Below are positions 41,402 through 49,305 of a DNA stretch of 64,000 nt, one piece after another (position 1 is the first letter of the stretch; each line of letters starts with the position of its first letter). Origin of the DNA: Chitinophagaceae bacterium (GTDB lineage: Bacteria > Bacteroidota > Bacteroidia > Chitinophagales > Chitinophagaceae); the NCBI GenBank assembly GCA_016720585.1, contig JADKKH010000004.1:1-64000 (forward strand), given 5' to 3'. The notes beneath the pieces are model-generated. The model was given only the letters and a program-made list of their open reading frames with translations. It was not told the DNA's origin and made no database searches. The translations under genes were made by a program, and so were the position numbers.

Positions 41402-41419
41402 CCGTAACCAGTAACTCAG
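41364..41419. repeat. AACCAGY heptamer array
   Basis: Eight heptamers in perfect phase (56 bp): aaccagt, aaccagc, aaccagc, aactggt, aaccagc, taaccgt, aaccagt, aactcag. The unit length is the same as in the GAGTC arrays but the word is different. Confidence 0.9.
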
Positions 41420-41446
41420 ATCAGCATCACTCTGCTGATACTTCCC

Positions 41447-41454
41447 TATTTTTG
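41447..41454 (+). promoter_or_regulatory. -7 box for comA-aroE
   Basis: TATTTTTG matches TAnnTTTG, 40 bp upstream of comA. No good -33 TTTG is present. Confidence 0.45.
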
Positions 41455-41494
41455 CGGCCATCTACCCGGTATTATTGAACCAAATTAAATATGT

Positions 41495-42268
41495 ATGAAT
41501 TTCAATTTGTCGCAGATCCCCGAAAGAAAAAGTAAGCCCCGTCAATCCGGATTAACCATGGTAATGGATAAAGGTTTGAGTGTGGAAGAGGCAAAAAATT
41601 TTATGAGTGCAGCGCATCCGCATGTGGATATTGTCAAGCTGGGCTTTGGTACATCCTTCGTTACTCCAAACCTGAAAGAGAAACTGGATGTATATCGTAC
41701 TTATGATATCCCGGTCTATTTTGGCGGCACTTTGTTTGAAGCTTTTTTGATCCGTAACCAGTTTGACGATTATATTAAGGTGTGCCGGGAATTTGGTATC
41801 AGCTATATGGAAGTAAGTGATGGTTCCATCACGATACCCCATGCTGAAAAATGTGGCTACATTGAAAAACTCACTAAAGTTGGGACTGTTTTAAGTGAAG
41901 TGGGAAGCAAAGATGCGGCACATATTATTCCCCCATACAAATGGATAGAACTGATGAAGGCAGAATTGGATGCTGGTTCCACCTATGTTATTGCTGAAGC
42001 CAGGGAAGCGGGTAATGTAGGAATTTACCGGGGCAGTGGTGAAGTAAGAGAAGGCCTGGTACAGGAAATACTGACACAGATACCCGCTGAAAAAATCATC
42101 TGGGAAGCACCGCAAAAGGCCCAGCAACTATATTTTATTGAGCTTGTTGGCTGTAATGCTAACCTGGGTAACATTGCACCATCCGAAGTAATACCGCTGG
42201 AAACAATGCGTATCGGTCTTCGGGGTGACACCTTTAGTTTATATCTTGATAAAACACAAAATGCCTGA
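41495..42268 (+). CDS. comA: Phosphosulfolactate synthase
   Basis: ComA adds sulfite to phosphoenolpyruvate to give phosphosulfolactate, the first step to coenzyme M in methanogens and to sulfolactate in some bacteria. The 257-aa TIM-barrel protein has family landmarks 'GLTMVMDKGLSVEEA', 'VDIVKLGFGTSFVTPNLKEK', 'FGGTLFEAFLIRNQFDDY', 'ISYMEVSDGSITIP', 'YVIAEAREAGNVGIYRGSGE' and 'IIWEAPQKAQQLYFIELVG'. No comB or comC gene is nearby. aroE begins inside its stop codon region (TGATG), so the two are translationally coupled. The physiological product in this organism is unknown. Confidence 0.92.
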   Translation: MNFNLSQIPERKSKPRQSGLTMVMDKGLSVEEAKNFMSAAHPHVDIVKLGFGTSFVTPNLKEKLDVYRTYDIPVYFGGTLFEAFLIRNQFDDYIKVCREFGISYMEVSDGSITIPHAEKCGYIEKLTKVGTVLSEVGSKDAAHIIPPYKWIELMKAELDAGSTYVIAEAREAGNVGIYRGSGEVREGLVQEILTQIPAEKIIWEAPQKAQQLYFIELVGCNANLGNIAPSEVIPLETMRIGLRGDTFSLYLDKTQNA

Positions 42269-43005
42269 TGCGATTGTTTGGATTAGTGGGGCATCCTTTA
42301 ACGCATTCTTTTTCTAAAAAATATTTTACGGAAAAGTTTGATAAAGAAGGAATGGCTGATTGCCGGTATGAACTTTTCCCGATTGAATCCATGGAACAAT
42401 TTCGGGGTCTGTTACAGGCAAACCCGGAACTGGAAGGATTGAATATAACCGTGCCCTACAAAAAGCAGGTGCTTTCATTTCTGAATGATACGCAACATAT
42501 TCCTGTTTCATTAGATGCCTGTAATTGTATCCGTATCAGGAACGGGAATCTCATCGGTTATAATACGGATTGGATAGGATTTTCGCATAGCCTCTTACCT
42601 CTTTTGCAACCACATCATACAAAAGCTATGGTATTGGGTAATGGTGGCGCCACTGCCGCTGTTATTTTTGTTTTACAAAAATCCGGAATTGAATTTACCA
42701 TTGTCAGCAGAACCCTGCATCATAATTCAGGGATTACCTACCAGGAAATCGACGAAGCATTCATGCAAGAGCATACTATTATTATAAATACGACTCCTTT
42801 GGGCATGTATCCCCGGGAGAATGCCTGCCCGGAAATCCCTTACCCGTATATTACTTCGAAGCATTTACTTTATGATCTGGTTTACAACCCGGAGAAAACA
42901 TTATTCCTGCAAAAAGGAGAAGAGCAGGGTGCCTCTATTAAGAATGGAGCGGAAATGCTGGTTCTGCAGGCAGAAGAAAGCTGGAGAATCTGGAATGAAA
43001 TATAA
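42268..43005 (+). CDS. aroE: Shikimate dehydrogenase
   Basis: AroE reduces 3-dehydroshikimate in the aromatic amino-acid pathway. The 245 aa begin 'MRLFGLVGHPLTHSFSKKYF' with the shikimate-binding serines. The catalytic lysine is in 'GLNITVPYKKQVLSFL', and the partner aspartate in 'NCIRIRNGNLIGYNTDWIG'. The NADP loop is 'AMVLGNGGATAAVIFVL', and 'IIINTTPLGMYP' follows. It is slightly shorter than E. coli AroE but complete. It overlaps comA by one base. Confidence 0.95.
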   Translation: MRLFGLVGHPLTHSFSKKYFTEKFDKEGMADCRYELFPIESMEQFRGLLQANPELEGLNITVPYKKQVLSFLNDTQHIPVSLDACNCIRIRNGNLIGYNTDWIGFSHSLLPLLQPHHTKAMVLGNGGATAAVIFVLQKSGIEFTIVSRTLHHNSGITYQEIDEAFMQEHTIIINTTPLGMYPRENACPEIPYPYITSKHLLYDLVYNPEKTLFLQKGEEQGASIKNGAEMLVLQAEESWRIWNEI

Positions 43006-43037
43006 GTTTTCCCGTAGCGTAGAGGATCATTTCAATA

Positions 43038-43478
43038 TCAGCCGATCAACTTAACCATGGCTTCTGCAGGTAGTACAGCAATTTTTTTCTTTTCATAATC
43101 ATAACATATCATCCCGGTTCTGACAAAAGCAACCGGTACTATTTTGTTCCCCTGTGTTGGGCGAAGGGTTTCCAGTTTATAAAAAAGTTCAAATCCTATT
43201 TTGGAAACTTCTCCGGCAGTTACAGAAGCATTAACTATATCACCATAAAATAATTCGCTTTTAAACTGGATAGCCACATCTGCCATGATCATCCCTGTGC
43301 CGGCAAAATTCATTTCGGTATAGCCCAGGCTGCTTAAGTACTGCATCCTGGCCTCATGTATAATGGATAGAACCATATCATTTCCTACGTGATTTCCATA
43401 GTTTATATCTGTAATACGAACAGGAATCTGGCAGGTGAAGCGAAAATGTTCCGGCAGATCAATCTTTATTCGGGCCAT
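43038..43478 (-). CDS. Acyl-CoA thioesterase, 4HBT hotdog family (second copy)
   Basis: A 146-aa hotdog protein. The N-terminal 'FTCQIPVRITDINYGNHVGN' is the active-site region, with D and N in the usual positions ('TDINYGNHVGND'). The strand 'GMIMADVAIQFKSELFYGDI' follows the central helix. It differs clearly from the paralog at 15293 in the active-site word. The substrate is unknown. Convergent with aroE. Confidence 0.85.
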   Translation of the reverse strand: MARIKIDLPEHFRFTCQIPVRITDINYGNHVGNDMVLSIIHEARMQYLSSLGYTEMNFAGTGMIMADVAIQFKSELFYGDIVNASVTAGEVSKIGFELFYKLETLRPTQGNKIVPVAFVRTGMICYDYEKKKIAVLPAEAMVKLIG

Positions 43479-43522
43479 GCAAAGGTGTTTTCAATAAAAT
43501 TAAGGAAACAAACAGGATCCGG

Positions 43523-44452
43523 TTAATTATCCTGCATAGATCTGACGAGGCTGAAGATCTCCATAAAATTACTCGTTGAATGTCCACTGGAAGGACTTGC
43601 AATTTTTTCTCTCCATTTTTTCATCTGGTCAATGCACTCTTTATCCTGTTCCTCTCCGGATACACAGCATATAAGTTCCCTGAGTTTTTTGGACATACGA
43701 ATAATATTTCCATCGGGTGTTATCAAATGTATATATCGACCCGAAATATCGCTGGAAGGTGGTTCCTCCGGTTCTATACCCAAACCCCGTGTACCGGGTT
43801 CATAGCTGTCTGTGGCAAAAAAGAAATCAGCTGCATTTTTTATTTTACTTCTTTTGACTGCCACATCCAGTTTTGCAAAAGTTTTTTTGCTGGCTTCGAG
43901 TGCTGCATCGTTTCTGGCTTCATCCAGGGAAGCATTTAGGGCGTTTACTCCTATGTTTTCACTTGCGATATTCAGGTTCTGATTCGTTGATACTACGGCC
44001 GTATTTTCTTTTTGTTGCGTGATTTCCTGGTGGGCTATTTCCGGATTCCCGGATTTATTATTGAACAACTGAATACCACCCCAGGCAAGGAAACCGATTA
44101 ATACGGCAGCAACTGCATATTTCAGAAACGGAGCAAATTTTCTTTGTCCGGGAAAAACAGTTACATGTTCTTTATTCAGGGAATCTTTTATTTTTTTCCA
44201 GGCATTGGCCGGGGGAGGGGATTCCAGGCCTTCAAGTTTGCGGGCATAATCATTCACCAGGGCTGGTTCATCTAATGCAGCAGCAATGGACTGCCAAACA
44301 TGAACCGGTGGGTTTATTTGAATTGAAAGAAGCCTGGTTTGTAAAGATTTCGTTTGTGATGATTCGTCTAATCCGGCTGCAATCTTTTCCCACACTCCGG
44401 CAGGGGGAGCCACTTCGTGGTTGTACATCTTATCTTTTATTCCGCTGCTCAT
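43523..44452 (-). CDS. Putative membrane anti-sigma factor with three W-motif repeats
   Basis: A 309-aa single-pass membrane protein encoded right after an ECF sigma gene (one-base overlap), hence probably its anti-sigma factor. The cytoplasmic part holds three copies of a P-P-x-x-x-W-x-x-I unit with tryptophans at 21, 53 and 85, an exact 32-residue period. The transmembrane helix is about 107-128 ('FLKYAVAAVLIGFLAWGGIQ'). The external part is low-complexity, then 'SSDISGRYIHLITPDGNIIR' and 'SKKLRELICCVSGEEQDKEC'. No standard anti-sigma domain (ZAS or FecR) is recognised, so the function rests on context. Confidence 0.75.
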   Translation of the reverse strand: MSSGIKDKMYNHEVAPPAGVWEKIAAGLDESSQTKSLQTRLLSIQINPPVHVWQSIAAALDEPALVNDYARKLEGLESPPPANAWKKIKDSLNKEHVTVFPGQRKFAPFLKYAVAAVLIGFLAWGGIQLFNNKSGNPEIAHQEITQQKENTAVVSTNQNLNIASENIGVNALNASLDEARNDAALEASKKTFAKLDVAVKRSKIKNAADFFFATDSYEPGTRGLGIEPEEPPSSDISGRYIHLITPDGNIIRMSKKLRELICCVSGEEQDKECIDQMKKWREKIASPSSGHSTSNFMEIFSLVRSMQDN

Positions 44453-45027
44453 TATTTTGCTCTTACTCCCCGTTGCTTGTCAATAAATGTTCGAACCATA
44501 TCCTGCAGTATCACTTTGGCTCTTGATAACTGAGACTTACTCGTTCCTTCGCTGATATTCAGCATGTCGGCAATTTCTTTATGGGTATAGCCTTCTACCA
44601 CATACATATTAAAAACCGTGCGGTATCCGGGCGAAAGTTCCTGTACCAGCGACAGAATATCTTTCTCAGCCAACTCATCCAAAACAGAAACATATTTCCC
44701 TTCGATGGTTTTTTCCTCTTTTTCTGTTACCGGCATGAGGTAACGTTTGCGGCGAAAATGTTCGATGGCGGTGTTGACAAAAATGCGCCTGACCCAACCT
44801 TCAAATGAACCTTCGCTCCGGAAACTATCCAGTTTTTTAAAGACCTTAATAAATCCTTCCTGCAAAATGTCTTCCGCTTCTTCGGCATTACCGGCATAGC
44901 GCAGGCAAACGGCATACATACGGGGGGAAAACCGGCGATACAGTTCTTCCTGCATTCTCCGGTTGTCTTCCATGCATCCTCTTATAAGGTCGCTTTCGGG
45001 GATATTTTGGTTGCGTTCAGGTGTCAA
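44452..45027 (-). CDS. ECF RNA polymerase sigma factor
   Basis: A 191-aa sigma-70 family ECF factor. Region 2 (about 25-95) has 'LYRRFSPRMYAVCLRYAGN', 'AEDILQEGFIKVFKKLDSFR' and 'FEGWVRRIFVNTAIEHFRR'. Region 4 (about 130-180) has 'SPGYRTVFNMYVVEGYTHKE', 'IADMLNISEGTSKSQLSRAK'. The codon at 45027 is TTG; the first ATG would be residue 18, cutting into region 2, so TTG is preferred. It lies 14 bp downstream of rdgB and is followed by the putative anti-sigma gene. Target genes are unknown. Confidence 0.92.
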   Translation of the reverse strand: MTPERNQNIPESDLIRGCMEDNRRMQEELYRRFSPRMYAVCLRYAGNAEEAEDILQEGFIKVFKKLDSFRSEGSFEGWVRRIFVNTAIEHFRRKRYLMPVTEKEEKTIEGKYVSVLDELAEKDILSLVQELSPGYRTVFNMYVVEGYTHKEIADMLNISEGTSKSQLSRAKVILQDMVRTFIDKQRGVRAK

Positions 45028-45041
45028 AATCGGTGGTTTGA

Positions 45042-45617
45042 TTATAATGTATTCAAAAATGCTACCAGTTTTTCGGTGGCCTTCTTCCGGTGACTGAATT
45101 GGTTCTTTTCTGTCATATCCATTTCCGCAAAGGTTTTGGCTGAACCAGCGGGAATAAACACCGGATCATAGCCAAAACCCTGATCACCTCTTCTTTCTTC
45201 AATTATTTCCCCCTCACAAATGCCTTCGAACTGTTTTTCTGACCCGTCAATTAACAAGGATATAACGGTTCTGAAACGGGCAGAACGATCGGGTTTGTCC
45301 GACAAATTAATTAAAAGCTTCTCAATGTTATCATCAAATGACCGGTTTTCGCCGGCATAACGGGCACTTTTGACTCCCGGTTCACCCTTCAGGGCTGCCA
45401 CTTCCAGCCCGGTATCTTCGCTGAAGCAATTGGTACCCGTCATTTCAAAAATAAATCTTGATTTACCCGAAGCATTTTCTTCCAGCGTAGGGTATGGCTC
45501 AGGAATATCCAGGTATATTCCTGCTTCATGAAGCGTTATTAGTTCGAGTTTATTTCCAAGCAAGGAACGTATCTCCTCCACTTTGTGATGATTATTGGTT
45601 GCAAAGATCAGTTTCAA
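45042..45617 (-). CDS. rdgB: Non-canonical purine NTP pyrophosphatase (RdgB/HAM1)
   Basis: RdgB removes dITP, ITP and XTP from the nucleotide pool. The 191-aa protein opens with the substrate motif 'MKLIFATNNHHKVEEIRSLL', has 'CFSEDTGLEVAALKGEPGV' with the metal aspartate, 'SARYAGENRSFDDN', and 'GDQGFGYDPVFIPAGS' followed by 'TFAEMDMTEKNQFSHRKKA'. All family motifs are present. It is the first gene of a likely operon with the ECF sigma factor and its partner. Confidence 0.95.
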   Translation of the reverse strand: MKLIFATNNHHKVEEIRSLLGNKLELITLHEAGIYLDIPEPYPTLEENASGKSRFIFEMTGTNCFSEDTGLEVAALKGEPGVKSARYAGENRSFDDNIEKLLINLSDKPDRSARFRTVISLLIDGSEKQFEGICEGEIIEERRGDQGFGYDPVFIPAGSAKTFAEMDMTEKNQFSHRKKATEKLVAFLNTL

Positions 45618-45709
45618 TTTTTTGATTTTAGTTTTCCGGGAAGTAATGAAGGCAGTTGATATTTAGTGTATCCGGGTTTCTTACAAATAGGTCGTCCTAT
45701 TCCTTCATT

Positions 45710-46255
45710 TTACAGGTTAAAAAGCCTTTTTAAACAAACCCACAACTTACTTTTCTCCACCCGGTCATTCTCCAGTTCTTTTAATGAGGGCGCATATAAA
45801 AACGAATTACCGGCAAATGCCTGGATCTGGTAATGCGGAAAATGCATCGGCAAACCAAATGCTGCGGGTTCCATATCAAATAAAAAAACGATTTTACTTT
45901 TAAAGAAGGAAGTCAGCTCTTTGTAAGACGATTGCTGATGATTATAGAGATTGACAATGGCAACGTCAGCTAAACTTAATTTGCAAGCGCCCAGTATTCC
46001 GGTAAGAAAAGTGAGTTCATGATCTGGCAAATGAACTGCTTCACTGGTTTTGACAATTATCAGAATATGCTTCTGGTTACTCCCTAATGATTTCCAAAGA
46101 AAACCGGGGGACTTTTCAGCCTGGGAGGATTTTTCTTCATCAGATATGCCGGTTTCTGCTCCTTTCGGGGGCCTTGTTTCCCTATCGCCGATCAGCGATG
46201 AAAAATATAGATCCGCAACCAATATGGGCGGTAATTCAATATGATTTAAGTCCAT
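45710..46255 (-). CDS. Conserved hypothetical protein, 181 aa
   Basis: No family is recognised. The protein is soluble, with no signal or membrane segment. The middle has alternating strand/helix pattern ('QKHILIIVKTSEAVHLPDHE', 'LSLADVAIVNLYNH', 'KSKIVFLFDMEP'), suggesting a Rossmann-like alpha/beta fold. The C-terminal half has 'LPMHFPHYQIQAFAGNSFLY'. The acidic, low-complexity segment at about 30-50 is likely disordered. It lies 92 bp upstream of rdgB on the same strand. Confidence 0.6.
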   Translation of the reverse strand: MDLNHIELPPILVADLYFSSLIGDRETRPPKGAETGISDEEKSSQAEKSPGFLWKSLGSNQKHILIIVKTSEAVHLPDHELTFLTGILGACKLSLADVAIVNLYNHQQSSYKELTSFFKSKIVFLFDMEPAAFGLPMHFPHYQIQAFAGNSFLYAPSLKELENDRVEKSKLWVCLKRLFNL

Positions 46256-46276
46256 AATTCGTTAGTAATTTATTTA

Positions 46277-46304
46277 CCCCTGCCTGATTGCCGTCAGGCA
46301 GGGG
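46277..46304. repeat. GC-rich hairpin in a divergent gene gap
   Basis: Perfect 11-bp arms cccctgcctga (46277-46287) and tcaggcagggg (46294-46304) are followed by a T-run on the plus strand, so it looks like a terminator. Yet it sits between divergent genes, just before ilvE. A shorter relative (gcctg-atgg-caggc) is at 48496-48509. It may be a dispersed palindromic element or a leader attenuator of ilvE. Confidence 0.6.
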
Positions 46305-46348
46305 TGTTAGTTTTTTTCGTTTCTTTGGTCTGTCAAAAATAAACTATT

Positions 46349-47413
46349 ATGATTGCAGCCATGGATATTTCAATCAGGAAGGCAGAAAGGAGTAAACTTC
46401 AGGATCTGAGTCTTGAAAATATTCCTTTTGGAAAATATTTTTCAGATCATATGCTGGAAGCGGATTATGAAAATGGTGAGTGGAAAAATATAGAAATTAA
46501 ACCGTATCAACCCTTGCTGCTAAGCCCTTCGCTGGCTGCTTTGCATTATGGTCAGGCCATTTTTGAAGGGATAAAAGCTTATAAGGACAAGGAAGGCCAT
46601 GCTTCTATTTTCCGTCCCCAGGATAATTATCATCGTTTTAATATTTCTGCTGAAAGAATGCAGATGCCCGCCGTTCCCGAAGAACTGTTTATGGAAGGGA
46701 TGCGGTTGTTGGTTGAATTGGATAAGAACTGGATTCCGGAGAAAGAAGATCATTCACTTTATATCCGTCCGTTTATGTTCTCTGCTGATGAGATGATCGG
46801 GGTTCGTCCTTCGGAGACCTATAAATTTATGATCATACTTAGTCCCACCGGCCCGTATTACAGTGCACCGATGCGGATCTATGTAGAAGAAAAATATGTC
46901 AGGGCTGTACCGGGTGGCGTAGGATATGCAAAAGCTGCAGGCAATTATGGTGCAGCCATGTTTGCAACGGCGGAAGCCAAGAAAAAAGGATACGACCAGG
47001 TATTGTGGATGGATGCCTTTGAACATAAGTATGTACAGGAATGCGGCACGATGAATGTGTTCTTCATTATTGGTAATACAGCGATCACACCTAACCTGGA
47101 CCAGGGAACAATCCTGGGAGGCGTGACCCGTCAAAGCACTATTACATTATTAAAAGAAATGGGCCTGACGGTAGAAGAAAGACCACTGAGCATCCAGGAT
47201 ATTATGGTAGCCTATAAAGCCGGTTTGCTTCACGAAGTGTTTGGGACAGGAACCGCAGCCACCATTTCCCCGATAAAGGAACTTCGTTACAAGGATTTTG
47301 AAATGAAATTTGATGTGGATACCTGGAAAACAGCTCCAACAATCAAAAAGTGGCTTACGGATATCCGGGAAGGGGTTAGGGAGGATAAGTATCAGTGGAT
47401 GCAGAAAGTTTAA
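46349..47413 (+). CDS. ilvE: Branched-chain amino acid aminotransferase
   Basis: IlvE is the PLP enzyme for the last step of Leu, Ile and Val synthesis. The 354-aa class IV fold has 'LHYGQAIFEGIKAYKDKEG', 'LYIRPFMFSADEMIGVRPS', the PLP lysine K195 in 'GYAKAAGNYGAAMFATAEA', 'VLWMDAFEHKYVQECGTMNV' and 'ILGGVTRQSTITLLKEMGL'. This is the larger, eukaryote-like BCAT group. ATG 46349 and ATG 46361 are both possible starts, differing by four residues. A long T-rich leader with a hairpin lies upstream. Confidence 0.95.
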   Translation: MIAAMDISIRKAERSKLQDLSLENIPFGKYFSDHMLEADYENGEWKNIEIKPYQPLLLSPSLAALHYGQAIFEGIKAYKDKEGHASIFRPQDNYHRFNISAERMQMPAVPEELFMEGMRLLVELDKNWIPEKEDHSLYIRPFMFSADEMIGVRPSETYKFMIILSPTGPYYSAPMRIYVEEKYVRAVPGGVGYAKAAGNYGAAMFATAEAKKKGYDQVLWMDAFEHKYVQECGTMNVFFIIGNTAITPNLDQGTILGGVTRQSTITLLKEMGLTVEERPLSIQDIMVAYKAGLLHEVFGTGTAATISPIKELRYKDFEMKFDVDTWKTAPTIKKWLTDIREGVREDKYQWMQKV

Positions 47414-47448
47414 ACCGTTATTTTTAAGGAGTTTAGCCTATAATATTT

Positions 47449-47475
47449 GCCCCTGTCCGAAGCGGGGGCTCTTTT
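47449..47475 (+). terminator. Weak terminator after ilvE
   Basis: The arms gcccc (47449-47453) and ggggc (47465-47469), with a short T-tract after, lie between ilvE and the rpsL promoter. Confidence 0.5.
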
Positions 47476-47517
47476 ATCCCCAAAAGGTTCAAAATCAGAA
47501 AAATCGGGTATCATTTT

Positions 47518-47549
47518 TTTGGATATTAAGCCATCGGCTGTTACCTTTG
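47518..47549 (+). promoter_or_regulatory. Promoter of rpsL-rpsG
   Basis: TTTG (47518-47521), 20 bp, then TACCTTTG (47542-47549) fits the Bacteroidota consensus. It is 24 bp before the rpsL start, and indicates that rpsL-rpsG is transcribed separately from ilvE. Confidence 0.7.
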
Positions 47550-47573
47550 CCGTCCAAAAAACAAGGGTCAAGA

Positions 47574-47954
47574 ATGCCTACAATTCAACAATTAGTAAGA
47601 AAAGGAAGAGAAATTATCAGGGCCAAGAGTAAATCAAGGGCTTTGGACCAGTGTCCGCAGCGTCGTGGTGTATGTACGAGGGTATATACAACAACTCCCA
47701 AAAAGCCCAACTCTGCACTTCGTAAAGTTGCCAAAGTCCGTTTGACCAATAAAGTAGAGGTGATCGCCTATATCCCTGGAGAAGGCCATAACCTTCAGGA
47801 GCACTCTATTGTGCTGATCCGTGGCGGAAGGGTAAAAGATTTACCGGGTGTCCGTTACCACATCGTACGTGGCTCATTGGATACTGCCGGTGTAAAAGAC
47901 CGTAAGAAAAGCCGTTCCAAATACGGAACGAAGAAAGAGAAGGTGAAGAAGTAA
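47574..47954 (+). CDS. rpsL: 30S ribosomal protein S12
   Basis: S12 sits at the decoding centre of the small subunit. The protein is 126 aa from the ATG at 47574. An 88-codon upstream extension of the open frame crosses the promoter and is not coding. Diagnostic stretches are 'MPTIQQLVRKGRE', 'CPQRRGVCTRVYTTTPKKPN' (with the streptomycin-region lysines), 'GEGHNLQEHSIVLIRGGRVK' and 'DLPGVRYHIVRGSLDTAGV'. rpsG follows after 52 bp. Confidence 0.98.
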   Translation: MPTIQQLVRKGREIIRAKSKSRALDQCPQRRGVCTRVYTTTPKKPNSALRKVAKVRLTNKVEVIAYIPGEGHNLQEHSIVLIRGGRVKDLPGVRYHIVRGSLDTAGVKDRKKSRSKYGTKKEKVKK

Positions 47955-48006
47955 AGAAGTATATAAAGTATAAAAAGTAAATAAGTACAACGTAATTTTT
48001 TAAGAT

Positions 48007-48474
48007 ATGCGGAAAGCACAAGCAAAGAAACTCCCCCTGGCGCCAGACCCAAAGTTTAATGACAAACTGGTAACCCGTTTTGTAAATAACCTGATGTGGG
48101 AAGGAAAGAAAAGCGGAGCCTTTAATATTTTCTATGATGCATTGGACAAAGTGACCAAGCAAACCAGTGAAGAAGGATACGAGGTTTGGAAAAGAGCATT
48201 GGTAAATGTAACTCCCGGTGTAGAAGTACGCAGCCGCCGTATCGGTGGTGCCACTTTCCAGATACCTGCTGAGGTTCGTCCGGACAGGAAGATCTCTTTA
48301 AGCATCAAATGGCTGATCCGCTACAGCCGTGACAGGAATGGCCGCAGCATGGCTGATAAATTAGCCGGCGAGATCGTAGCTGCCAGCAAAGGCGAAGGCG
48401 CTGCATTTAAAAAGAAAGAAGATACCCATCGTATGGCTGAAGCGAATAAAGCTTTTGCCCACTTCAGGATCTAA
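48007..48474 (+). CDS. rpsG: 30S ribosomal protein S7
   Basis: S7 nucleates assembly of the 30S head. The 155-aa protein has the usual 'MRKAQAKKLPLAPDPKFND', 'KLVTRFVNNLMWEGKKSGAF', 'EVRSRRIGGATFQIPAEVRP' and 'GEGAAFKKKEDTHRMAEANK'. It is second in an rpsL-rpsG unit. fusA and rpsJ, which often follow in this order, are not here; a terminator and a convergent response regulator come next. Confidence 0.98.
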   Translation: MRKAQAKKLPLAPDPKFNDKLVTRFVNNLMWEGKKSGAFNIFYDALDKVTKQTSEEGYEVWKRALVNVTPGVEVRSRRIGGATFQIPAEVRPDRKISLSIKWLIRYSRDRNGRSMADKLAGEIVAASKGEGAAFKKKEDTHRMAEANKAFAHFRI

Positions 48475-48517
48475 AAGATACAAGAGCAACATCCTGCCTG
48501 ATGGCAGGCTTCCACGG

Positions 48518-48564
48518 AACCATTCATCAACAAAGTTTATTGAAGTTGACGGATGGTTTTTTTT
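48518..48564 (+). terminator. Rho-independent terminator of rpsL-rpsG
   Basis: 14-nt arms (48518-48531 with 48545-48558), paired except for one A-C and one T-G position, are followed by T8. Confidence 0.75.
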
Positions 48565-48663
48565 ATGGGATGGTTTGTATAGCGGGATTAAAGAAAACAA
48601 AGTAACGTCTAAATGGTAATAGGAGTTTAGACTCACCAGGTTTTTCAAATCCAACTGTATCAA

Positions 48664-49305
48664 CTATATCAGCTTATGCTCATACGCATATTTCACCAAT
48701 CCTATAACGGAGTTTGTATTAGTTTTCCGGAAGATATTTTTACGGTGGGTTTCTACCGTTCTTTCACTGATGTATAAGGTTACAGCTATCTGTTTGTTGT
48801 TGTATTCTTTCTCTATCAGGCGGGTGATTTCTACTTCCCTGCCGGTAAGGTGCGCTTCCTCATTTTGTTTTTTCCGGTCGCTGGTTCGTTTCAGTTCATC
48901 GAGCACTTCATCACTGAAATAAATACCACCGGAAGCGATTTTTTCAAGGGCGGTGATCAGTTCCTGCTTCCCGATATTCTTTAATACATAACCTGAGATG
49001 TCGGCATCTTCAATCATTTCATTTACGAGATCGCCCTGGCCACTCATCGAAAGAGCCAATATTTTTACTTCAGGAAATTTTTCTTTTACCTGCCTGGCGA
49101 GTTGGTTCCCGGGCAGTTTCGGCATCATAACATCCGTAAGCAAGACATCAATAGGAGTTTGCGCTATCCTTTCAACTACTTCGCCAGAATTTGTTGTGGC
49201 AAAAGCAAAACGGAATTTATCATGACCTTTCAATAATGACGTAAGCCCGTCAATTACTATCTGGTGGTCATCTACCAGGGCCAGTGTGATCTTTTCATTT
49301 TTCAT
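48664..49305 (-). CDS. NarL/FixJ-type response regulator
   Basis: A 213-aa transcriptional regulator. The receiver domain (about 5-120) has 'LALVDDHQIVIDGLTSLL' with the acidic pair, phosphoacceptor D58 in 'LLTDVMMPKLPG', and the lysine in 'GYVLKNIGKQELI'. The LuxR-type DNA-binding domain (about 145-210) has 'LTGREVEITRLIEKEYNNKQ' and 'LYISERTVETHRKNIFRKTN'. The histidine kinase gene upstream is the likely cognate sensor, 243 bp away on the same strand; that gap suggests a separate promoter. Confidence 0.93.
   Translation of the reverse strand: MKNEKITLALVDDHQIVIDGLTSLLKGHDKFRFAFATTNSGEVVERIAQTPIDVLLTDVMMPKLPGNQLARQVKEKFPEVKILALSMSGQGDLVNEMIEDADISGYVLKNIGKQELITALEKIASGGIYFSDEVLDELKRTSDRKKQNEEAHLTGREVEITRLIEKEYNNKQIAVTLYISERTVETHRKNIFRKTNTNSVIGLVKYAYEHKLI

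Noticed and set aside
47310..47573. N-terminal extension of rpsL
   Set aside because: It overlaps the ilvE 3' end and the rpsL promoter; S12 starts at 'MPTIQQL'.
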